In this document: positions 8,863 through 15,750 of the stretch, in pieces
Position numbering within the stretch: position 1 is the stretch's first letter
Layout: every line of letters begins with the position of its first letter
Origin: Planctomicrobium piriforme
Lineage (GTDB): Bacteria > Planctomycetota > Planctomycetia > Planctomycetales > Planctomycetaceae
Direction: 5' to 3'
NCBI GenBank assembly: GCA_945861445.1
Contig: CAMAVF010000018.1
Location: forward strand, 1-35,931
Length of the DNA stretch: 35,931 nt
Made by a program: the position numbers and the translations under genes
The notes under the pieces: generated by a model
The model's database searches: none
Told to the model about the DNA's origin: nothing
What the model saw: only the letters and a program-made list of their open reading frames with translations

Positions 8863-10101
8863 CTATGGAGCGGACGGAGCTGATACCGGCTCTTTGACGA
8901 TCGGCGGGAGATAGAGTTCACGCTGATGTTTCATGGGAACTGGCGGGCGGACATACACCTTCTTGCCAGCCTTTTCGACGATGTAGCCGGTCGTATTCTC
9001 GATCGCCTTCAATGCCTCTTCCGCCGTGGCATTCTGCAGGCTCATTTCCACGTCCCCTTCGACATTGATCGTCAACACCAGGTTCAGATTCGCCTTCTGT
9101 GTGAGCATGTCCAACAGTTCGCGCAGTCCACCCTGATGGGACTCAATCGAGAAGCGTTTTTCACCGTCGACTCCAGGTTGCTCCTCACGGACCAGGGGGG
9201 CGCCTCCGATCCCGCTGGCCGGGTGTTTCTGAGGGATTCGCTGAATGTAGGACTCGGACTTGGCCGGTCGGTCCGGTTTCGCCTTCAACTCCAGTAGCGC
9301 GGCTTCGATATTATCGAGTTTTCCCTGTAATTTCTGCTCCTGCAAGAGTTGCGCGGGACCTAATAGGGCCTGCTGTGACAGTCGCTGATGTTCCTGCTCC
9401 AGGGTCAATTTTTGCAGTTGTTCCTGCAGCGAATCCAGGCGGCTGGCAAGTCCCGTGGCATCAGGTTGTCTCGCATCGGCAGGTGTCGATTTGGAAGGTG
9501 GTTTCACAGATTTCGCAGCGGGAGTTTCATCTGGTGTAGGACTGGAAAAAGGGTTCTCGGTCGCACTTCCCGCTGCGGCCGATGTTGTTGATGCGGGCTC
9601 GGCGGGATCCTTCAAGGCAACTTCGAAATCTTCAGGCGACGGCATTTCCGTCGGCGATTTCAGAATTTCGGCTTCTGGCTGAGCGTTCTCGTTGTCCAGG
9701 CTGTTGTCGACTTGTGACCGCGGAAGGGGCGGCAATTGTGGTAATTCCTTCGCCGGTTCACCATCTTCACCTGTCGGTGACTGGGGCGCCGTGGTGCGCA
9801 CGGGAGGGGCAATTGTTCGCCTGAGCCCCGGTCTGGCTACGGATCGCACCGTTGCCGGTGCATCCAATCGAGTTGCTGGCTCAACTTGCGCAAATTGCAG
9901 GGGGGCCGGAGGCGATTCGGGCACTTGTGCCAACTGAATTTCCTCGGAATGCTCCTTAAAGGCCACCAACACCTCGGGATGAATCCCTTTAGCCGTCACC
10001 ACCAGCACGAGACTCAACGCGGCCAGCAATCCCAGGCACAGCGTTCGAGTTGCGATCCGAAACAGACTATTCATCATCGCCATCCTGGCAGGAATCATCA
10101 T
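8863..10101 (-). CDS. Secreted protein with coiled coil and C-terminal STN (secretin N0-like) domain
   Basis: Hypothetical exported protein of 412 residues. A signal-type hydrophobic stretch (about 20-37, TLCLGLLAALSLVLVV) is followed by a long Pro/Ala/Thr-rich low-complexity region. A coiled coil follows at about 218-278 (LDSLQEQLQKLTLEQEH), then a domain at 317-386 with the pattern LRELLDMLTQKANLNLVL, VEMSLQNATAEEALKAI and GYIVEKAGKKVYV. This pattern matches the short N-terminal (STN/N0) domain of secretins and TonB receptors, here placed at the C-terminus with no secretin channel after it. The ATG at 10101 overlaps the stop of the upstream gene as ATGA, suggesting coupling. A later ATG at 10077 has AGGA 5 nt upstream and would give 404 residues. 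The role is unknown; a periplasmic scaffold or pilotin-like partner is conceivable. Confidence 0.75.
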   Translation of the reverse strand: MMIPARMAMMNSLFRIATRTLCLGLLAALSLVLVVTAKGIHPEVLVAFKEHSEEIQLAQVPESPPAPLQFAQVEPATRLDAPATVRSVARPGLRRTIAPPVRTTAPQSPTGEDGEPAKELPQLPPLPRSQVDNSLDNENAQPEAEILKSPTEMPSPEDFEVALKDPAEPASTTSAAAGSATENPFSSPTPDETPAAKSVKPPSKSTPADARQPDATGLASRLDSLQEQLQKLTLEQEHQRLSQQALLGPAQLLQEQKLQGKLDNIEAALLELKAKPDRPAKSESYIQRIPQKHPASGIGGAPLVREEQPGVDGEKRFSIESHQGGLRELLDMLTQKANLNLVLTINVEGDVEMSLQNATAEEALKAIENTTGYIVEKAGKKVYVRPPVPMKHQRELYLPPIVKEPVSAPSAP

Positions 10102-10331
10102 TCAGGACCAACACGGAGCGTTGCTTGCTGAGCAATTTCCGTCACGCGAACCTTACCCTCTGCAGTCCGCAGCGTCTCATTGGGCGTCAAACGTGAGCGA
10201 ACCAATTCGCGTCTCCAGACAACGCTCCAACAGCAACATCCAAGCATTATGACGACCAGCAATCCCAGGAGTTTCCCCAAGTTAGCGCGGCCTTCAGCAG
10301 CAAGTTGTTCAACTTCACCCGGCTGAATCAC
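10098..10331 (-). CDS. Small single-pass membrane protein, unknown function
   Basis: Encodes 77 residues with one hydrophobic segment at about 18-39 (LLGLLVVIMLGCCCWSVVW, with three consecutive cysteines) and a charged C-terminal part. The start is a GTG at 10331 with AAGGA 8 nt upstream. The stop overlaps the ATG of the following STN-domain gene by 4 nt (ATGA), so the two are probably translated together and may act together at the membrane. I do not recognise a family. The coupling and ribosome-binding site are the main support that it is real. Confidence 0.6.
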   Translation of the reverse strand: MIQPGEVEQLAAEGRANLGKLLGLLVVIMLGCCCWSVVWRRELVRSRLTPNETLRTAEGKVRVTEIAQQATLRVGPE

Positions 10332-10555
10332 AGTGTCGATCCTTGGGAAATTCGCCCGGCGAGCGCGACGTGCGAACCCGCTGCGACCTGTTAAACGGAC
10401 CTTTGATCCGATTTATCGACGTTTAGCTGCCTGTAAAATCGTTTTTTTCGTCAAAGTCAACCAAATCTTCCCAGATTATTTGAGGGGGGTTGGTCGGCGG
10501 CAGTCTATAGAATTCCTGTCCTCCAGAAGAGACGGAAAGGACAGAAGGGACGAAA

Positions 10556-10576
10556 ATGACAAATGACAAATGACAA
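10556..10576. repeat. 7-bp tandem repeat array, 3 units
   Basis: ATGACAA occurs three times without interruption. The third unit runs directly into the left arm of the hairpin at 10574. It belongs to the dispersed heptamer family described in the findings. Confidence 0.8.
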
Positions 10577-10612
10577 ACGGCCGGACAGGCAACTCGCCTG
10601 TCCGGCCGTTTG
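10574..10612. terminator. Perfect 17-bp hairpin, possible bidirectional terminator or repeat element
   Basis: The arms at 10574-10590 and 10596-10612 are perfectly complementary around a 5-nt loop (AACTC). The core is GGCCGGACAGGC. No coding gene ends next to it, so it may be a mobile repeat unit rather than a terminator. It lacks a T-run of useful length. Confidence 0.55.
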
Positions 10613-10625
10613 CAGAATATAAAAA

Positions 10626-10671
10626 GGTGCGGCAAGGTCCCCTCGAAGCTCCCAGCTCGCCTTGCCGCACC
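10626..10671. repeat. 12-bp stem-loop next to the 17-bp hairpin
   Basis: GGTGCGGCAAGG at 10626-10637 pairs perfectly with CCTTGCCGCACC at 10660-10671. A5 precedes the stem (10621-10625) and TTTT follows at 10676-10679. With the preceding hairpin it forms a tandem structure in non-coding DNA. It could terminate transcription in either direction or encode a structured RNA. Confidence 0.55.
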
Positions 10672-10830
10672 CACGTTTTACGTTGCCTAACATGCTCTGC
10701 GACAGCACGTTGTGGCGATCAAATTGTGTCGTTCGTCAGTTGTCTCTGACACCTAAACTTAGGTCAGCAATTCGGATTGTCAAAATGACTTCAAGGATTT
10801 TGCCCGGGAACAGGATGTCAGCCGGTTTTT

Positions 10831-10858
10831 TGTCCTTGGACCTTTGTCATTTGTCCTT
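10831..10858. repeat. 7-bp tandem repeat array, 4 units
   Basis: The units read TGTCCTT, GGACCTT, TGTCATT and TGTCCTT. This is the opposite orientation to the array at 10556-10576. Confidence 0.75.
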
Positions 10859-10943
10859 GGAAAAGCAACGACACACTACAGATCTATCGCCATACTCCCT
10901 GTTCCACACACAACCGGAACCTGTTTTGAACTTGCACTTCACA

Positions 10944-10964
10944 GCTGACCAAGGACCAAGGACT
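10944..10964. repeat. 7-bp tandem repeat array overlapping a stop codon, about 3 units
   Basis: The units GCTGACC, AAGGACC and AAGGACT run into the minus-strand stop codon TAG (10963-10965) of the NHL-repeat gene. Read in the sense of that gene, the stop is followed at once by TCCTTGG repeats. Confidence 0.7.
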
Positions 10965-12036
10965 ACTGCTCAATCTTCAGGATGCGATCATTGCCGCTGT
11001 CAACAATATACAGTTCGCCCTTGGGGCCAATTGTCACTCCATGGGGTTGGAACAGTTCCACTTGAGTGGGTGGGCCGCCGAGGCCCGCGGTCCCTTTCTT
11101 GCCTGTTCCGGCCAGCTTGACGATGCGGTCCTCTTTGGGCAGATAGCGCCGGACTGCATGATTTTCCGTGTCAGCGATGATCACGCTGCCGTCTCGATCG
11201 AGACACAAATGCTTGGGGCCGTTCAAAGTTGCCATCCGACCGGGTCCGTCATCTCCCGAGTGCCCGGCTTTGCCCGTACCCACGACGGTGCGAATTTTAC
11301 CATCTCCATCCACGATTCGCAGGGCATGCCCGCTACGCTCGAGAATATAGATCCGGCCCTCCCGGTCGGCGGTCACGGCGCGGGGGTCAACGAGGGGTGA
11401 TTCCGCCGCAATGGATCCGTCTGCAGGCGCACCTTGCTGACCGTTGCCGGCCACCGTCGTGACCTGCCGCGTGGCCAGATCAATGGACCGGATCCGGCGA
11501 TTGTCCAGATCCGCCATGACGAGTCGTTTGTTGTCTGGCGTGAGCGTAACGCAATAAATTCCACCGAACACCGCCTTGTCTGCCGGTCCGCCGTCTCCCG
11601 AAAAACCTTTCGCTCCCGTGCCGGCAAAATTGGTCACCAGTCCGGTCTGAGGATCATATTTCCGGATCCGCTGATTCCAGGTATCTGCCAGGTAAACCAT
11701 GCCGTCTGGCCCCAGCGCCAGATTGTGCATGCCATTGAATTCGGCCTTGAGACCCGGTCCGCCGTCGCCTCCTTGACCAAGCTTTCCTGTCCCGGCGACC
11801 TGGTGCAACAGTCCTTTCTCCAGTTTGAACACTCGCTCGCCGGTGAGTTCGATGATGAACCCTACCCCTTGGCGATTGAAGTCAATTCCGAACGGGGAAA
11901 TCAGTTTGGTCCGTTCCGCGGCAATTCCCGCAGCGGGTTCGGTCCCCCCGGCGACGAGGACAATCTTTTCTGCAGCACTGAGGGACGCCACACAGTTGAC
12001 GACACAAACCACAACCATCCAGCGATTGCACGACAT
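10963..12036 (-). CDS. Secreted NHL-repeat (beta-propeller) protein
   Basis: Predicted exported protein of 357 residues made of a short signal peptide (MSCNRWMVVVCVVNCVASLS) and about six NHL-type blades forming a beta-propeller. Repeating blocks include VYLADTWNQRIRKYD, RLVMADLDNRRIRSID, IYILERSGHALRIVD, VIIADTENHAVRRY and LYIVDSGNDRILKIE, alternating with glycine-rich turns such as GTGKAGHSGDDGPG. Such propellers bind ligands or partner proteins. No catalytic site is evident, so no enzymatic role can be given. The open frame extends further upstream, but I chose the ATG at 12036 because it begins the signal peptide and has AAAGG 8 nt before it. It is divergent from the methyltransferase gene, with a 130-bp shared upstream region. 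A heptamer array overlaps its stop codon. Confidence 0.85.
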   Translation of the reverse strand: MSCNRWMVVVCVVNCVASLSAAEKIVLVAGGTEPAAGIAAERTKLISPFGIDFNRQGVGFIIELTGERVFKLEKGLLHQVAGTGKLGQGGDGGPGLKAEFNGMHNLALGPDGMVYLADTWNQRIRKYDPQTGLVTNFAGTGAKGFSGDGGPADKAVFGGIYCVTLTPDNKRLVMADLDNRRIRSIDLATRQVTTVAGNGQQGAPADGSIAAESPLVDPRAVTADREGRIYILERSGHALRIVDGDGKIRTVVGTGKAGHSGDDGPGRMATLNGPKHLCLDRDGSVIIADTENHAVRRYLPKEDRIVKLAGTGKKGTAGLGGPPTQVELFQPHGVTIGPKGELYIVDSGNDRILKIEQ

Positions 12037-12166
12037 GGAGCAGACCTTTCGCGGCTGGGACGATACTCGGGTGAACGCACAGCGGTTATCATCCTGCAGG
12101 CAGCCGCAGCCCGCAACCAATCCCGGTATTCGGTGCTGAAAGGCGAATTACGGATACACCTGGTTC

Positions 12167-12967
12167 ATGGCCCGTTCTCCTAACGACAAACCAACCGGCA
12201 AGCCTGGGGTGAAACCACTGGGAAATCACCAGACTTCCTGGATCTGGGGCCGGCACCTCGTGCAAGAAACCTTGCAGTCGCGGACCTGGCCGATTCTCGA
12301 ATTGTGGCTCGCGGATGATTTGCCCGAGCCAGAAGTCAGCCTCATCCGGACCTTGGCAGGTGCCCCCGGCGTCCCCGTGCAACGCGCCGCACGCCACACG
12401 CTCGTGTCACGGTGTCGCGGTGAGGATCACCAGGGATATGCGGCTCGGATGGCTGAGTTTCCTTACCATTCGGCAGAAACCGTGATGAGGAAGGCCTCGC
12501 GTTGGCCGTTGACTATCGCGTTGGATCGAATTCAGGATCCGTTCAATTTTGGAGCCATGTTGCGTTCGGCCGAGATTTTTGATGCTGCGGGGATCATCAT
12601 CGGGACCCGCGAGCAAGTCGGTGTGACCAGCCAGGTGGCGCGCAGTTCGGTTGGGGCAGTGAATCGACTGCCAATCGCCCGCGTGTCCGAGTTGGGCGCG
12701 TTCCTGGAGACTCTGCCGGCAGAAATGACAATCGTCTCGGCCAGCGAAAAGGCCAGTACGACCATCAACGAGTTTGATTTCTGTCAGCCAGTCGTGCTGG
12801 TCATCGGCAATGAGGGCCGCGGCATCAGTGACGATGTAGCCCGTCATTGCCGGGCCTCGGTGCGAATTCCTCAACAGGGAACGCTGAACTCCTTGAATGC
12901 CGCCGCCGCATTGGCGATCATTTGCTACGAAGCTCGTCGCCAACAACATGTCCGAGATGAGAGTTGA
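12167..12967 (+). CDS. SpoU/TrmH-family RNA 2'-O-methyltransferase (RlmB-like)
   Basis: SAM-dependent ribose 2'-O-methyltransferase with the trefoil-knot SPOUT fold, probably acting on 23S rRNA or tRNA. In the 266-residue product an N-terminal substrate-binding domain (about 25-105, starting SWIWGRHLVQETL) precedes the catalytic domain. Motif 1 is DRIQDPFNFGAMLRSAEIF (120-138, with Asn127 and Arg133), motif 2 is LVIGNEGRGIS (211-221), and motif 3 is IPQQGTLNSLNAAAALAI (234-251). The GNEGRGI and SLN elements are intact. RlmB is the best guess from the N-terminal domain and length, but the exact target nucleotide cannot be assigned from sequence alone. The ATG at 12167 has only a weak ribosome-binding site. 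The TPR gene follows 61 nt downstream and may be co-transcribed. Confidence 0.88.
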   Translation: MARSPNDKPTGKPGVKPLGNHQTSWIWGRHLVQETLQSRTWPILELWLADDLPEPEVSLIRTLAGAPGVPVQRAARHTLVSRCRGEDHQGYAARMAEFPYHSAETVMRKASRWPLTIALDRIQDPFNFGAMLRSAEIFDAAGIIIGTREQVGVTSQVARSSVGAVNRLPIARVSELGAFLETLPAEMTIVSASEKASTTINEFDFCQPVVLVIGNEGRGISDDVARHCRASVRIPQQGTLNSLNAAAALAIICYEARRQQHVRDES

Positions 12968-13028
12968 ATGTGATTCGCTCCCATTCGTATCGTGACGGCA
13001 ACGAATTGATTTTCCGCGAGGATGTGAA

Positions 13029-14576
13029 ATGTCTGTGAACCAAATCGGCTGGGTGATGGTGTGCATCGTGCTCTGGGGTGCAGTGGGCGAACAGTCGGCC
13101 TATGCACAACGCGTCAAACGCAATGCGACGCCACAGAAGCCCTCGACCAACCCCAAGCTGCAGCCTGAACCGGATTCCGGACCCGGTGCGGGACAGAATG
13201 AGATCGACCGGCTGTTTGGCAGACCTGCGAACCCCGCCTCGCCCCTGGAAAATATCGTGCGGCAGGCTCAGGCAGCCTACCAGCAACAGCACTACACGCA
13301 GGCCATCGATCTGACAACGCAGGTCCTGAATTCCAATCCGCGACACTCGGTCGCGCGCTACTATCGAGCCAGCGCGTTGATTGACTTGGGACGCCTTGAA
13401 GGTTCCGGTGAGAAAGTTCGCGCGGGGATCGCTGACGCACGTGAGGCGCTGGGGATTGCTGGAAAGCAGTATCTGATCTTCCATATTCCGTATTTTTATG
13501 GGCTCACGTCGTTGTCCGAGTTGGAAAACAAGCGCGCTCACGCCGATTTGACCATCAGCATCGCCACTCCACTGCTCGCGAAGGTAGATCTTCCACCGCA
13601 TGTTCGACCACTGGTCTACTATCAGCGGGCGCTCGCCAAAATGTACCTGAAAGACTACCTGGGCGCGGCGGCTGACTATGGTGAAGCGGTCAAGTTGGAC
13701 CCCGAATTTCAAACGGCACATTTTGGTCGTGCCGAAGCCTTCTTAAAGGCCGGAGATCCCGGTAAGGCACGAGCCAGTTTTGATCAGGCAGTCAACGAGC
13801 TTCCGGGTGATGCGTTGGTTTTCAACAATCGAGGCACCTTTAATGTGCAGCAGGGACGAATCGATGCGGCCATCGCCGACTTCACTCACGCCCTGGAATT
13901 GAATCCCAATTTCTACATGGCATCCCTGAACCGCGGCTTCGCACGCACTCAAAAACTGGAATGGTTCGAGGCAGAAAATGACTACGTGCTCTCATTGCAG
14001 AGTTATCCGAAGAACTCGTTGGCGTTGCGACTGTTGGGAACGGCCCGAGTTGCCCAGGGCAAGCTGCCACCGGCCATCGAAGCTTTCACCAATGCCATCG
14101 CCGTCGCGCCGGAAGATCCCGACAACTACGCCGGACGCGGATTCGCGTGCTACTTTGCGAAGGACTATATCGGAGCGACCGCCGATTTTGCGAAGGCCCG
14201 TCAATTGCAACCGGCCACGGTTTTGTACGCTCTATGGAAGTACACGGCCCAATCCAAAACCAGTCAGGCGGCAGCGAAAACCGAATTGGAGACCTTCCTG
14301 CAGTCTCAACCACCAGCGCCGAACTGGCACGTGACACTGTCTCAATACATGCTGGGGAAGGTTGATGATGCGGGGCTGATTAAGGTCGCCAGTTCATCCG
14401 CTGACGCAAATGCGAAAGCCCAATGGCTGTGCGAGGCCCACTATTTCCAGGGCCTGAAAAGCGAAGCCGCGCAGCAGCCTGCGGAGGCTCGGAAGCATTT
14501 CGAAGAGTGCCTCAAGACCAACCAGGCCCAGTTGACGGCCTTCGTGGGTGCGAAGCTGGCCCTGGCAGCGAAGTGA
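13029..14576 (+). CDS. Secreted tetratricopeptide-repeat protein
   Basis: Predicted exported protein of 515 residues. A signal peptide occupies about 1-26 (cleavage likely near AYAQ). A basic, proline-rich linker follows, then an array of TPR helices from about 77 to the end. Recognisable units include QQHYTQAIDLTTQVLNSNPR, MYLKDYLGAAADYGEAVKLD, FLKAGDPGKARASFDQAVNE, VQQGRIDAAIADFTHALELN and YIGATADFAKARQLQP. TPR arrays are protein-interaction scaffolds, and no enzymatic domain is present. The ATG at 13029 is supported by GAGGA upstream. It follows the methyltransferase gene by 61 nt and ends just before a long inverted repeat. The biological partner is unknown. Confidence 0.88.
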   Translation: MSVNQIGWVMVCIVLWGAVGEQSAYAQRVKRNATPQKPSTNPKLQPEPDSGPGAGQNEIDRLFGRPANPASPLENIVRQAQAAYQQQHYTQAIDLTTQVLNSNPRHSVARYYRASALIDLGRLEGSGEKVRAGIADAREALGIAGKQYLIFHIPYFYGLTSLSELENKRAHADLTISIATPLLAKVDLPPHVRPLVYYQRALAKMYLKDYLGAAADYGEAVKLDPEFQTAHFGRAEAFLKAGDPGKARASFDQAVNELPGDALVFNNRGTFNVQQGRIDAAIADFTHALELNPNFYMASLNRGFARTQKLEWFEAENDYVLSLQSYPKNSLALRLLGTARVAQGKLPPAIEAFTNAIAVAPEDPDNYAGRGFACYFAKDYIGATADFAKARQLQPATVLYALWKYTAQSKTSQAAAKTELETFLQSQPPAPNWHVTLSQYMLGKVDDAGLIKVASSSADANAKAQWLCEAHYFQGLKSEAAQQPAEARKHFEECLKTNQAQLTAFVGAKLALAAK

Positions 14577-14592
14577 AATTACACGCAGTTTG

Positions 14593-14686
14593 ATACAAGC
14601 TCGAAGCGCAAGCGAGTGCATTCCTCGAATTGATCGGCAGCGCTGAGTTCACGAGGCATGCACTCGCTTGCGCTTCGAGCTTGTAT
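14593..14686. repeat. Long inverted repeat (cruciform) between convergent genes
   Basis: The outer 28 nt of each arm (14593-14620 and 14659-14686) are perfectly complementary. With one mismatch the pairing extends inward to 14627 and 14652, leaving a 24-nt loop. The arm contains CTCGAAGCGCAAGCGAGTGC. It fills the gap between the convergent TPR and YgfZ-like genes, ending 5 nt before the latter's stop. It may terminate both transcripts. The arm length and perfection suggest a dispersed repeat element rather than a simple terminator. Confidence 0.85.
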
Positions 14687-14691
14687 TGGGA

Positions 14692-15699
14692 TTACGTCCG
14701 TGCAAACACGGTCGCACCGAGTTCCTGGTCACCGCAGACAACATTGAGCTTCGTCCCCGGCGACAGATAATTCCGCTTGATCATCGCGAGGGCCACTGGT
14801 GCTTGAGCGGCCGGATCCCATGCGGCTGAGGTGACGACGCCGGCTTCGCGGACCTCGCCGGGCATCAGCACTTTCGCACCGGGTTCCGGAACAGGGCCGG
14901 GTTGTAATCGCAGGCAGCGCAGTTCTTGATTCACATGCCCCATCGAGTCAATTCGCGCGATCGGCTCCTGTCCCAGATAACAACCTTTGGTGAAGCTGAT
15001 CGCCAGATTCGTCCGGGCGGCCTCCTGGGCCAGGTTGTCTTCGGTCAGATCAACTCCGTGGTCTGGAAGCCCTGCCGAGATCCGCAGTGCGTCGTAGGTG
15101 GCACGTCCCGCCGGGAGCAGTCCACCGGTCGTCAAACTGTTCCAGACACCGGCGGCCTCGGCGGCGGGGACTTGGATCAAGCAGCCGGGAACTCCCAGCC
15201 AATCGACGCGTCGCACGGCCAGGGAATGTGATTCGACAGACGTTCGCAGGTGGCTCGCCACCCCCAGGTCGGCAACGGGGAGACCAAGTCCCGCCAAGCG
15301 CGACAAGACCTCGGGGCCACTGGCATAGAACTCGACGTATTCGCTGGATCGGCGATGGAATTGGACATCTTCGGTGATCAGGTACTTGTCGAAGTGGGCG
15401 AACAACAGATCTTCATAGCCGGGCAGGGCGTCGACCCACAGCGCATTTTCCTCTGCGAACACAAAGATCTGGGCCTTGATCTTGCCTTGAATGGTGGTCA
15501 CAAACGCCTCGCAACTTTGACCGGGACGCAGATTGCGAATCTCGTTCGTGCAGAAGTTGTGGATGTACTTTTGACGATCGGCACCGGTCAGTTCGAGCTG
15601 GGTCCTTTGACCGAGATCAAACACGGCGGCGGTAGTGGTCGCAGCAGTGAATTCCGCCAGCGGATCGCCAGATGTAGAGGAGTTGTTAGAAGTTGTCAT
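14692..15699 (-). CDS. ygfZ: YgfZ/GcvT-family folate-binding protein
   Basis: Tetrahydrofolate-binding protein related to the glycine-cleavage T protein. YgfZ homologues support iron-sulfur enzymes such as MiaB in the cytoplasm. The 335-residue product carries the family signature KGCYLGQE at 238-245 (the conserved cysteine is Cys240) followed by a GHVNQELR segment. The N-terminal half has the GcvT-like folate fold (TGADRQKYIHNFCTNEI near 38-54). True GcvT proteins lack the KGCYxGQE motif and are longer, so YgfZ is the better name. The ATG at 15699 has no strong ribosome-binding site. The GH63-like gene lies upstream on the same strand with a 51-nt gap and could share a transcript. Confidence 0.9.
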   Translation of the reverse strand: MTTSNNSSTSGDPLAEFTAATTTAAVFDLGQRTQLELTGADRQKYIHNFCTNEIRNLRPGQSCEAFVTTIQGKIKAQIFVFAEENALWVDALPGYEDLLFAHFDKYLITEDVQFHRRSSEYVEFYASGPEVLSRLAGLGLPVADLGVASHLRTSVESHSLAVRRVDWLGVPGCLIQVPAAEAAGVWNSLTTGGLLPAGRATYDALRISAGLPDHGVDLTEDNLAQEAARTNLAISFTKGCYLGQEPIARIDSMGHVNQELRCLRLQPGPVPEPGAKVLMPGEVREAGVVTSAAWDPAAQAPVALAMIKRNYLSPGTKLNVVCGDQELGATVFART

Positions 15700-15750
15700 T
15701 GATTTCTGTCTTATCGCTGAAGAGTTACGTTTAGATGGCGATTATCGTCA

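Larger units (their letters stand above)
10332..10962. other. Repeat- and hairpin-rich intergenic region
   Basis: These 631 bases hold no convincing gene. They contain three 7-bp repeat arrays (10556-10576, 10831-10858 and 10944-10964) and two strong hairpins (10574-10612 and 10626-10671). The promoter of the small membrane protein gene should lie near 10340-10460 on the minus strand, but I cannot define it with confidence. Confidence 0.6.

Noticed and set aside
10332-10962. Insertion sequence or MITE
   Set aside because: Hairpins and repeats are present, but no transposase, terminal inverted repeats bounding the whole region or target duplication could be seen.
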